From Schistocerca nitens (lineage: Eukaryota > Arthropoda > Insecta > Orthoptera > Acrididae): a stretch of DNA of 64,000 nt. Position 1 is the first letter of the stretch; each line of letters opens with the position of its first letter. This document shows, one piece after another, positions 36,201 to 48,200 of the stretch. Under the pieces are notes generated by a model. The model was not told the DNA's origin and searched no databases. It worked only from the letters and a program-made list of their open reading frames with translations. A program made the position numbers and the translations under genes. The stretch spans positions 619,805,000-619,868,999 of the forward strand of contig NC_064617.1 in the NCBI RefSeq assembly GCF_023898315.1, in the 5' to 3' direction.

Positions 36201-39200
36201 CAATGGAAACAGTAAATAAGTATGGGGATGCTTGTCTAACACCTATCCTAATTTTGGCCTCTTCTTCTAAGTTACTGATATTCAGTTTTTTGCTTTGTGT
36301 TTGATACAGTTGATTAATAACTCTTCTATCATGCGAGTCAAGTCCTATTTTTTCATAATTCTAAAGAGTGGTTCCCAGTTCTCATCGTCAAAGGCTAGTA
36401 ATAAGTCAATGAAGGTCAGGAATTTTTTTTTCATGTCCTCCTTCTCTCCAGCAGGACGTGCGAGGCCAGAATTGTTTCTCTTGTTTCACTGTCTTCTCTA
36501 AATCGAAACTGATCTTATTCAGCCTACTTAGCTACTTTTCCTTTTACCCTGATTTTAACGATATTCAAGAGTAATTTTGAGGCATCTGATTACGTCTTAG
36601 CGTTCAGTAATTGGTCTACTCAACTGCCTATCTTAGGTATGGTAAGGGTGCTTCATTGTGTGAAGCCTTCTGACATGATTCCCCTTCCTTAGCAGTCATT
36701 TAGTGATCTGATTAATTGATTTTGCATGTTGTTACCCAGATTTTTCAGCAATTTTACAGGAGCGTCATCAACACCAGTTGTTATTTCTTCTTTGAGAACC
36801 CAAAGGCTCTGTTCAAATTCATGTCTCATGATTCAGTACACTGCACTTCTCTTTCACACTCATTGATATTCTCAACTAAATCACTTTCGTTCTTGAATCC
36901 CTTATTATCGTACAGTTCTTCTATGTATTCTTTCCAACAAGTAAATATCTCATCATCTTCCGCCATTAATATCCCCTCTTTATTTTTAACTCCTATTGAT
37001 GTAGTTCTATGTTTATACTGAAGGGCTCTGATCTTATAAATCTAACCCCGTTCTCCCCTTTTTTCGATCTTCTGTGTCTTTAGCAATACTTTTAGTACGT
37101 TTCTCTTTTGATTTTTTACACTTGGTTGTAATGTGATTATAATTCCTGTGTAGTCACTTATACTGTTTTCGTTCCTGAACTTCTTCCTTCTCTGCATTTG
37201 ATTTAATATTTGTACTACCATCCAAGATTTCCTCTCTTTTAGTTTCCTTTTTCCTAAGACCTCATTGGTTACTTCCATTATTCCCATCTTGAAATTATTG
37301 CCCTGTACTGGCTCATCACTTCCATTACGTACTTTATCGGTTAATTTTCCAAAAGCCATCCTTATTACTGCTTCTTCTCCATGATTATGAGGAATTTCGC
37401 ATTAGCCATGCACTGGAGAATGACTGTTTGTATAAAATGTTCCACAAATGTCGAAACTATCCTAATGCCAGAAGAATGTGCAAACGTAATACTTTTGGCA
37501 AAATCTGCTTTCAGTAATCGCTTATTTAAGGGCAGTCGATAGAAATTCGAACACCAACCACAAAGAAACTGTGGAATAGTTCCATTCAAAAGTAATCAAC
37601 TCGCCCGCCAAGACATTTATCGCAATGGGAGACGAGATGATCCATTCTTGTTTCGTAGAATGCTGTCGGCCACTGATGGTTCCACAGTCGTACGAACTCT
37701 TTCACTTTCTCATTCCACTAAAACAGACGTTCGCGCATGTCTTTCCTCAGCTCATCAAAGATGTGAAGTTCACACGCTGATCGATCTGGGTTGTACGGAA
37801 GATGTTCAGTGTTTCCTAACCACATCGCTAAAGATTCATTAGCCTTCGTCCGATTGACAGTGTGGGGGCGGGCATTATTGTGCAACAGTATGATTCCGTC
37901 CGACAGCATTCCTGAGCATTCTGACTTTAAGGAGCTCCACATTTTCTTTTCTGTGAAGTGTCTTCATAGCGCTCGAGGAAATCGACGTGCAGAGCTCCCC
38001 CGCAATCGATAACGCCCGTCCCCACACTACCAGTCGGACGGAGCCAACGCTTCGGCCATTTGTTTGGGGAACACTGCAACATCCTCCGTACAGAATATCT
38101 GGAAGTACAAAATATGATTTTCTTTTCCTAAGTTTTGCAGAATATTGTTCTGATAACATAGTACAATAGGGGCACATCAGTTATAGCCGCTAACAGATGG
38201 ACAACCGCACCCAATCATGCACTTCCTCGTTCGGATCGTTCACCGTCTGATTTTCACATCTTTGGTTACATGAAGGAAGACATGCGTGGACGTAGGTTTC
38301 AGTCGGACGTGTAAGTGTAAGAGTCAGTGTGATCGTGGATCCGTCAGCGGCCGACCGCATTCTATGGAACGGGAGTTGATCGTCTCGTGTCTCAGTATCA
38401 TAAGTATCTTTACGCTCGGGGTGATTACCTTTGAATGGGACCATTCCATGGTCCTGTTGTGGCGGGTGTTCGATTTTCACTGTACTGCTTCTCATAGATG
38501 ATCCAGAGATGGGAGACTTCGCAATTTAGAATGACAGAACAATCTAAAAAATTAGTTTTTAATATAGAGTTCTCGAAAGTCACGATTGCCTACCTGAAAT
38601 AATATTTGGTATGTCTCACCGATTATACGATGTCATAAAAACAATTTTGAAGAAAAATTAAGAAAAGAAACTCTTACTTAGTATTTGCAAATGTTCTTGA
38701 ATGTAATCGTACCGTGAGAAGAAAACTACTTATTCTACCTTCAGTTCAAATTAAACTTACTTTTTTTCAATTTTTCAAGTGCACATTCATTCATCTTTTA
38801 ATTTGTAAATAAATATATGTAGAAACTGTTACAAAAGAATGAACCGAGTATTTGCCTGATTTCGATGTACTCTGATAGACATTCAAAATGTTTTGCAGCT
38901 TGATTTTTGCGTGTTCGGAGACTCTCTTCAAAATGCACTTTTAGTACCCATAGTTCTCTACAAAGATGTCCGCCTTCTTAGCTGGGTGGTAAGGAGCTTG
39001 CCTCACGTGTAAGCGGGCCCGGGTTCGATTCCCGTCCAGGTTGGAGATTATCTCCGCTCGTTGACTGAGTGTGGTGTTATCCTCATCATCGGCACGCAAC
39101 TCGCCCAATTTGGCGTCGACTGCAATGACTTGCACGCGGCTGCCGCAATCCCCAGGATGGGGCCTCCTGGGTAACAATGCCATACGCTCATTCCATTTCC

Positions 39201-42200
39201 CTACAAACACAAAAGCAAAGGAACTTTTCCCAAATTCGATGTTACTTCATTTTTCGATATAGGTCGTTACATACACACAGTGTCTATTATGCTTTGCAAA
39301 AAATTTTGGGTGTTGGCCAAGGAATAATGAGAACATATACCGTAACTGAAATAAGAATTTCTAAAATAATTTCGAAGTAAAGAGATTTTTATAAATTAAA
39401 ATTATTGTTGTCCAAGGCAGACACGGAGAACTTTGGCTGTAGTACAATAGTAAGGTTGTTAATTTAAACAGCATACACGCCAGTTCGTCACAGAGATCTA
39501 TGTCTACATCCACACTCCGCAAACCACTTGACAGTGTGTGACAGAGGGTACCTTGAGTACCTCTATCGGTTCTCCCTTCTATTCCCGTCTCGTATTGTTC
39601 GTGGAAAGGAAGATTGTCAGTATGCCTCTGTGTGGGCTCTAAACTCTCTGATTTTATCCTCATGGTCTCTTCGCGAGATATACGTAGGAGGGAGCAATAT
39701 ACTGCTTGAATCCTCAGTGAACGCTTGTTCTCGAAACTTCAACAAAAGCCCGTACCGAGCTACTGAGCGTCTCTCTTGCAGAGTCTTCCACTTTAGTTTA
39801 TCTATCATCTCCGTAACGCTTTCGCGATTACTAAATGATCCTGTAACGAAGCGCGCTGCTCTCCGTTGGACCTTCTCTCTCTCTTCTATCAACCCTCTAA
39901 TCTCTCTGATTTTATCCTCATGGTCTCTTCGCGAGATATACGTAGGAGGGAGCAATATTCTGCTTGACTCCTCATTGAACGTTTCTTCTCGAAACTTCAA
40001 CAAAAGCCCGTACCGAGCTACTGAGCGTCTCTCATGCAGAGTCTTCCACTGGAGTTTATCTATCATCTCCGTAACGCTTTCGCGATTACTAAATGATCCT
40101 GTAACGAAGCGCGCTGCTCTCCGTTGGATCTTCTCTATCTCTGCTATCAACCCTATCTGGTACGGATCCCACACTGCTGAGCAGTATTCAAGCAGTCGGC
40201 GAACAAGCATACTGTAACTTACTTCCTCTGTTTTCGGATTGCATTTCCTTAGGATTCTTCCAATGAATCTCAGTCTTGCATCTGCTTTACAGACGATCAA
40301 CTTCATATGATCATTCCATTTTAAATCACTCCTAATGCGTACTCCCAGATAATTCATGGAATTAACTGCTTCCAGTTGCTGAACTGCTATATTGTAGCTA
40401 AATGATGAAGGATCTTTCTTTCTATGTATTCGCAGCACATTACACTTGTCTACATTGAGATTAATTGCCATTCCCTGCACCATGTGTCAATTCGTTGCAG
40501 ACTCTCCTGCATTTCTGTACAATTTTCCATTGTTACAACCTTTCGATATACTACGGCATCATCCGCAAAAAGCCTCAGTGAACTCCCGAAGTTATCCAAA
40601 AGGTCATTTATGTATATTGTGAATATCAACGGTCCTACGACACTCCCCTGCGGCACACCTGAAATCACTCTTACTTCGGAAGACTTCTCTCCATTGAGAA
40701 TGACATGCTGCGTTCTGTTGTCCAGGAACTCTTCAATCCTATCACACAATTGGTCTGATAGTCCATATGCTCTTACTTTGTTCATTAATCGACTGTGGGG
40801 AACTGTATCGAACGCCTTGCGGAAAAGAAGACCACGGTATCTACCTGGGAACCCGTGAGATAATATACCACGTAAGTTTCCGCAACATTTAGTGTTTTAT
40901 TAACCTCAAAATCATTTCTGAATGTTTCTCTGGAGGTCAAAAAAAAATTCGTAGATACTAAATCTCTGACGAAAAACGTTTTGTTACTGTTAGTACACAA
41001 AACCATTATTGAATACGTGGTCCCAGCAGGAATGCAAGGAAATCTGTAACAGATATCTGAAGATGGTTTAGAAAGCTGTATTTATAACAGCATAAGAATA
41101 TTAATATCCTCTAATAACATTTCTATTTTTGTATCTCAACTTTATTCAGTTCGTCACTACATATAAGTTAGTTTTGTTTTTAGCGTCGAATAGTGTCAGC
41201 ATACCAGAAACACTTATTCATAAAATGTGTTTACTTTTGGGTTCTTCATTCAGTCATATTAGTTTTTAAGTTCGTCTCTTTTCTTCAAGCATGTTCCAGG
41301 CAATGTGGTATTTAACTAAACCGTGAGTAGCTCAAACGTACATAATTAAATATAAAGGCTGCCACGTTTTCTCAAGCAGTTGTTGTAGTTGATAAATATG
41401 TTCGTTCATATTCAGAGGTGTCTTTTTCCTACGACTTTTCTCATGATTTTATAAAGAATATGAAGGTATATTTTGCCTGGATGACGATTAGAGTACTTTC
41501 ATACAGCATATATTGCATGAACGTCGTGATTATTGTGTGCTTTCGTGTTCAAATCATCAGTCGTTATCGTAACTAATGTTACTTATTTGTGTGTTTTCCT
41601 TCCTGTTTGGCGCTCGACTTGCATATGAGCCACATAGATGGAAGCTAGTATTTTGCGCCATCGTTAAGACATTTTTATTTATGCACTGAAAGTGAAATAA
41701 GTGAGACATTTAAATTCCATCAGTATCAACTGGACTCTAGAACCAATCTAAAAGCTGTGGAGGTATGTTTGCATGCACTTATGTGATGTATCTGGGTTAA
41801 GGAACAGCTAGGAGCGTACTTTAATACAGTTGGTCCGTAAAATGCACTGTTAGTTCGAAATTCCCAACGAGTGATTGAATAGATGCCGTGTTACCTATTA
41901 AGTCCACAAGTGTTCTTCTTCTAACAGACGTTATCTCAACGGAGGTAGGCAGTTCTGTTTGCGTAATTTAGTACGTGTGATCCGAGACGCCCCCTCTAAA
42001 CTAAAACCTGTCTAGAGGCTGACTGGTGAAATAATGGAATAATTACTCGTACATGCCACATCATTAGTCACAAAGAAGGAGAAAACAAAAGAAAAAATTA
42101 AAATTCCTAAAATCTCAACTGCCTTCTCAGGAAAAGGCCTCTAACAGTGTAGCCTTCTCTTTCTCTGAGAATCATAAAAGTGTTTTTCCATCGGTAAAGA

Positions 42201-45200
42201 ATTTTCAGACAACTTACTTTGGAATAGCCGAAATATTACTACTAACTGCAACGAAATGAAGGTCGAAAGTAAATGGGACCACAATATCTTTCTGTAAAAT
42301 ATTCATAGAAAGTGGTATAGAGCTTAATTTAGAAGTTAAACATTCACGACAGGTAACGTACTTGGAAATTTGTTGTTTGGACGCTTAAGAAATTTATTTA
42401 AGTTTGAACATCTCATGCTGATAATTTATGGCCATAAATATCTTTGAGTTTTTGATTTAGAAATTTATTAATTTTTAAAAGATTGTTACTGGATAGCAGT
42501 CTGTTTTCTAGTATTGTATCTTTATTCGATTTTTCTAGTAAGGCTATCAAACCGAAATTGTCAGCTGTAAGTCCGGCGTAAATTCAGTAAAGAAAGCAGA
42601 AATAATGGTATGAGATGTATAATCTATTCTCTTATATATCTTGCGATATTACCCCTTTGACTTGGTGGATTTACTGTAAAAATACTATAGCAGGCATAGA
42701 CTGGCATATTACAAATGTTTCTTAAAACAAATAGCTGCACTTACCTGATTGAACAAGTTTGGTTTATCCTATTAATTTTTAGCAGAAGTCACAAACTCAA
42801 AAATTTCATGTGTTCTACGAAAGACTTATTCAGTATGAGAAAAATTAGATGAATGGAGACATTGGTATTGATTCAACTGTCATATTGTTTATTTTTTAGG
42901 AAGATTAACAGATCCTCCAGCATGTACAAATGGTTTAGGTTTCTATGGATATAATGTGGTGCTGGTTCTGCAGTATGAAACTACAAGGCAACTGTGGCAC
43001 TATCCTACTTAAATAGTGGTACAGTGGCTAGTGTGAAATACCTTACGGAAAGATATTTTTGGAACTGCTTACTATTTGTTACTTACGGTCGACTCGAGGT
43101 CTTCAGGTTCACTAAGAGGACTTGTGCGCAGATGTAGCACAGGGGACTGATGTGGCGCCTGCCACTTTGCTCCACAGACGTACTGCGTGGACGCACAAGT
43201 GGGCGACTCGGCGTGTACCTCTACGGCGTACCTGTGCGGCGTCAAGGCGAACACGGGCACCATGGGAGTCACGGCAGCATTGACCAGGGGCGACTGCAAC
43301 GCCCAGAACAATACCGCCAACCACGTCGACTCCATCATCAAGTGGGCGCAGGTCAGTGCGGCAGCATACATTCAACTTTCCACTTCATGGACAAGTACTG
43401 CAGTTAACATTATACATGTTATACATACTTACTCAGTTTACGTACAGTACCATTGGCTACTTAACACTATTATATCGTGATGTATTTGGTTTGTAATCAA
43501 CAGCATACCAAAAGAGCAAGGAGATTTTGTGTCGCAAAGAAGCTGTTGCGATAGATCATGTCGCCCATAATCTGGATAGAGAAAGGATTTCAACAACACC
43601 TCAAAATATCCGTTGTATTTATTGATTTAAGTTCAGTCTGTGATGCAATTTTTAAAAAGGAACTGCTACTGAAGGTATACCAGTTTATTCCCGAGTACAT
43701 CTCACTGGGAAATGAAATATTTTCTATAGTCTACAAAAAGGCGAACCAAAAGGATCTGTACTACCTCCTCTAACGTTTAATACAGAGAGTAACTCTTCTA
43801 CGTGTCGTCAGGCGCATTTTCTCTGGTGTTTCGGCAGTGTGTGGCTGAAGTCGGCAGAAACACGTACTGCCTATCACGTCTTTCATGGGAAGCCCAGTGT
43901 CGACGAAAAGGGTCGATCTGTTTCTCTTTCAGAGCAATATGATTTTTGATGCGGAAATTTACGTGACCACTTGATTGAGCGGTCCTACATTAATCTAGTA
44001 CGATCTGTATCAAAGACGAAGAACAACCAGAACTCCGGCAACGCCCACAACCGCCCAGGTTCGCTCTGACTGCTACGCCAGTCAGCAGCGCTGTTCAGTT
44101 GAGACTGGAGTACTATCAATTCTTCGCGTTTCACTGTTCCTGTCATTGCGTATCGATAAAAAAATCGCACTACATTAATTTGAGATAGCTCAGTCGAATG
44201 GGAACGTGAAACTGCATTTTAAAAAACAATTTAATTCGCAACGGGAAACAAGCCGACGCTTTTCATCAGGATGACCCCAACTACACACTGCAAAAACGAA
44301 ATTGTAAATATCTTCCGAAACACCAAAGAAAATGGGCCTGATGCCTGTCGGTAGAGAGAATCTGTGTGGACGGCGTATCGATCATAAATTCCTTGCGATT
44401 GATAACCAATACTTTTCGAAGGCTATTGAAGATGAAAGGCGACACAACGTTGTTCAAACATTTCTCACGTATATTGAGCGTAGGATCCTCTAAACGCGCC
44501 ATATTCTCTGCGGAAGATCAACGCTGTTGAACGTAATCAATTTGTAAGAAATCGAATGTTTATTTTTTTCATCCGTAATAATTGTACCCTATTACAATGG
44601 TAACTAAATTACATTATACACCATTTTCTACAATAACACTTTTTTAATGAAAGTGATTCTGGAGAGCATAATTCGAACACGAAGAAACAGATCCGCATCA
44701 CCTATCATACTTCTACAATATCAACACTTAGTTTTTAAAAATTGGATTTTTTAATGATTTGAAGTATGAAATTTTATACATTATTTGAGTTAATAATTGG
44801 AGTTTTTAATGATTTGAAGTATGAAATTTTATACATAATTTGAGTTAATAATATGAATTATGGATGGATTATTACGACAAGGGATCAACATTGGTCCAGA
44901 GAAACTGATTAGTGTTCCAGAAAAAAAAAATGTTACTACTATCTCTAAATATCAAGTTGGGTCTAACAAAGCAGTTTGATTAAGTTGGATCTAATAAAGA
45001 AGTTTGTAAAAGGGACATCCAAATATGAACAGTGTTACAAGTATCTCTGCGAAAAGTATACTCATCTGTCGACGCCAGAATGAAACATTAGTGGAAGCAG
45101 TAGCTCTGCGCTAAGAAGACTTCATTTTCTGGAAAAGTTACGACTGCTATGGGGTACGGAAAAGGAGTTGTTCTACGGATTACGATAATCAGTCTTTCAT

Positions 45201-48200
45201 ATTCCGCAAGACGTATGGATCGACAGAAAGAAATCTCTCACCGTCGGTGTGCACCAGGCCGCAAAGGTGCTGCAATAATAAGAAATCAGGAAAATTTCAA
45301 ATATGAACTGCTGAGATTTCCGATATCGTTCATCAGGTTAACTACTCTATGAAGCCCAGATACCTTCACTTCTAAATGATAAAAAAGAGATATGTGACTA
45401 ATGGAGACTGTAGTGGAGGGCTCGCAACAGCTGTTTCCCTGACAAACCAAAACCAGAGAGAGATTCCACTACTGGAAATAAAATTTTCGAGGAATTACAG
45501 TGAACTAAAAGAAACCAAATTATAAACTGGCTGCGAAACAGCAACTGTGTAAATCTGAAGAGGTTGAGAAATAAGCCAGTCAATTGCAAATAAAGGTTTA
45601 TTAGCCCTTGACCCAGGTTTCGATGTCTGTAAAAATATCTTTAGAATGAGTGGGCTTTCCTACATCACATGATGGCTTCATATTATCTAATGTACCATCA
45701 TGTGATGTAACAAGGCCCACTCTTTCTGAGGAAGCTATTTTTACAAATATCGAAACTTATGTCAAGGGCTAATAAACCCTTATTTGCTAATGTTTGGATG
45801 ATTTTGCAACCTCTTCTTAAAAGAAACTATGTACAAAAATAAGGCTTTTCTGTTTCATTTATCCGGAACGTTAATTCATCAGGAGTCTAAACAGTAATTA
45901 AATTCTGGCCGAAATATTTTCTCCTTGCAATCGTAGGGCAATATGGAAGTCATTCATACAAAGGGTTTACTTACTTCGTTGTATTTTCGAGTTTCCTCTC
46001 AAAACTTGAGATATTTTTTGAACTATTCGAAGCTTGACAATGACATCTGTGGTAACTTGTGCCTGTTAAAAGACTGCGACGACGATGAAAAATTTTATAT
46101 TTTGTCGTCATAAACTAATGTCGACTCTGAATATCTCTGTCCATTACCTGACATCCATGAAACACACATACGACGCAGATATCACACGATGTCCTACGTA
46201 TCATAGTGGTAACGATGACAAAACTTGACAGTGACGTGTTGTCTGAAACACGCGTTGTGTAGCATGCTACTACGCGTCAGTGGTCTGTCTGCAGGACGCA
46301 GGAAAGGCTACGGGTATCGTGACTACGGTGACGGTAACACACGCGTCCCCTGGAGGAGGTTACGCACACATCGCGGATCGCAACTGGGAAAGCGACGCTG
46401 ACGTCATCGCCCGGACATCGCGGACCAGCTGGTTAACCGCAACCCAGGTCGTAACATGAAGGTCAGTGGAAGACGGAGAAACACTCTTTACTTTACAGAC
46501 ATTTAAAATTAGATTTTCTTATGTGCAACATATTCCTTCTTCGTCATAGATTTCGACAACTACAGTATGATCTAATCTGTATTGTGTTTCGATGTGAGAA
46601 ACCTTTGATGTTCAGTGACAGCTTACAGAGTAACTCGTTAGGTTTGCTACCTCGCTTTTTTTGTGGTTATACCTCAGTAACAGTATCTTAATTTCAGTGC
46701 GTGTAATAGAGATCCTTGTGAAACAAGAGGTTGGTCATGTTTATACGGAAAAATTTCCAGCCGTTCTCGGTTGTAGAGCCTCTAAACACAGTTAAGCGCC
46801 GTCGATTTACAATGGCGTGTTTCACAGTTCCTTTTCTCGGCTGATCTGATTAATTAGAAATGAAACTTCCTGGCAGATTAAAACTGTGTGCCCGACCGAG
46901 ACTCGAACTCGGGACCTTTGCCTTTCGCGGGCAAGTGCTCCTTGCCCGCGAAAGGCAAAGGTCCCGAGTTCGAGTCTCGGTCGGGCACACAGTTTTAATC
47001 TGCCAGGAAGTTTCATATCAGCGCACATTCCGCTGCAGAGTGAAAATCTCATTCTGTAATTAGAAATGGTTTGCGAAAGCCTGCAACTGGGCAAAAATTG
47101 ATTTCTTTATAAACAACTTTACGACTTCCATTTACGATTTTCTTTTATTTATATTTTACACTGCTTATTTCGGTAAATAGGTACCAATTTACAAGTGCAT
47201 TCTCTATGTGTACTATTCTATTTTTTGTACCGTTTTCATGTGTGAGGTTCTGCATTCTTTTGTTATCTTTAAATTTTATTATCATCCTTAGGAGCAGGGT
47301 CTCGCAGATGTTAAACGTCACATACAATATTCTGTGCACAGTGTACATCATGAATAACAAATTTAAGTCAGTTAATGTAATATTATTATTCACAACACAC
47401 AATGCGCACAGAAATTTGTGTGTGATGTTTAACATGTGCGAGGCTCTGCACTGTATAGTCAACGTATATTGTGTACAGAAATTTGTTTCCGATGTTTAAC
47501 ATGTGTGAGACTGCACAAATAGAACATAAGAACTTAAAGTCAACAAAATGGGAATCATTTACCGAAACTGGTTGTGACTGGTGGAAGAAAAGTTATTTAC
47601 AAACAGACCCATTATTTCCAGCAGTGTCAACTGTATGTACGCAGAACTGTTTGCAGGCAATGTAGACGTACAGCTGTAGACATTTAGTTATCTTGCCGTG
47701 TGGGATTAGCCGAGCGGTCCAGGGCGCTGTAGTCATGGACTGTGCGTCTGGTCCCGGCGGAGGTTCGAGTCCTCCCTCGGGCATGGGTGTGTGTGTTTGT
47801 CCTTAGGATAATTTAGGTTAAATAGTGTGTAAGCTTAGGGACTGATGACCTTATCAGTTAAGTCCCATAAGATTTCACACATTTTAAGTTATCTTCTGTC
47901 ACTGACCCTGGCGTTCCTCGTTTTGTCAATCTCTACAGGGAAACAGTTTTGTACTGTTATTCACTATACGGTAACAAGGAGCCCATGTGAAATCATACTG
48001 GCCGAACAGTCTTTGTGGAATTTCTAAATTACACTCCTATTAGACACATTCTCTCCATAAACTCAGTAACTGATAATCAAACAATTTGGTTATATTGCAC
48101 AGCTGATTAATGCCTATTATGACGTGCTAATTCTTTAATACTGCCTGCACTAATATCTTACTGCCTGCACTAATATCTTACTTAAGATTAATCGGATTAA

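Noticed and set aside
39000-39045. Possible tRNA gene
   Set aside because: A tRNA-like head is followed directly by a SINE body, and the anticodon arm does not pair cleanly.
39528-40217. 229-codon open frame on the + strand
   Set aside because: It is the antisense shadow of the LINE C-terminal domain on the minus strand and shows the same 258-base duplication.
43072-43371. Minus-strand open frames of 87-99 codons across exon 4
   Set aside because: Antisense shadows of the conserved phosphatase exon; their sequence shows no known domain.
46405-46420. A tiny intron that would restore the exon 5 frame
   Set aside because: No GT...AG pair exists in this interval, and any intron would be far too short.
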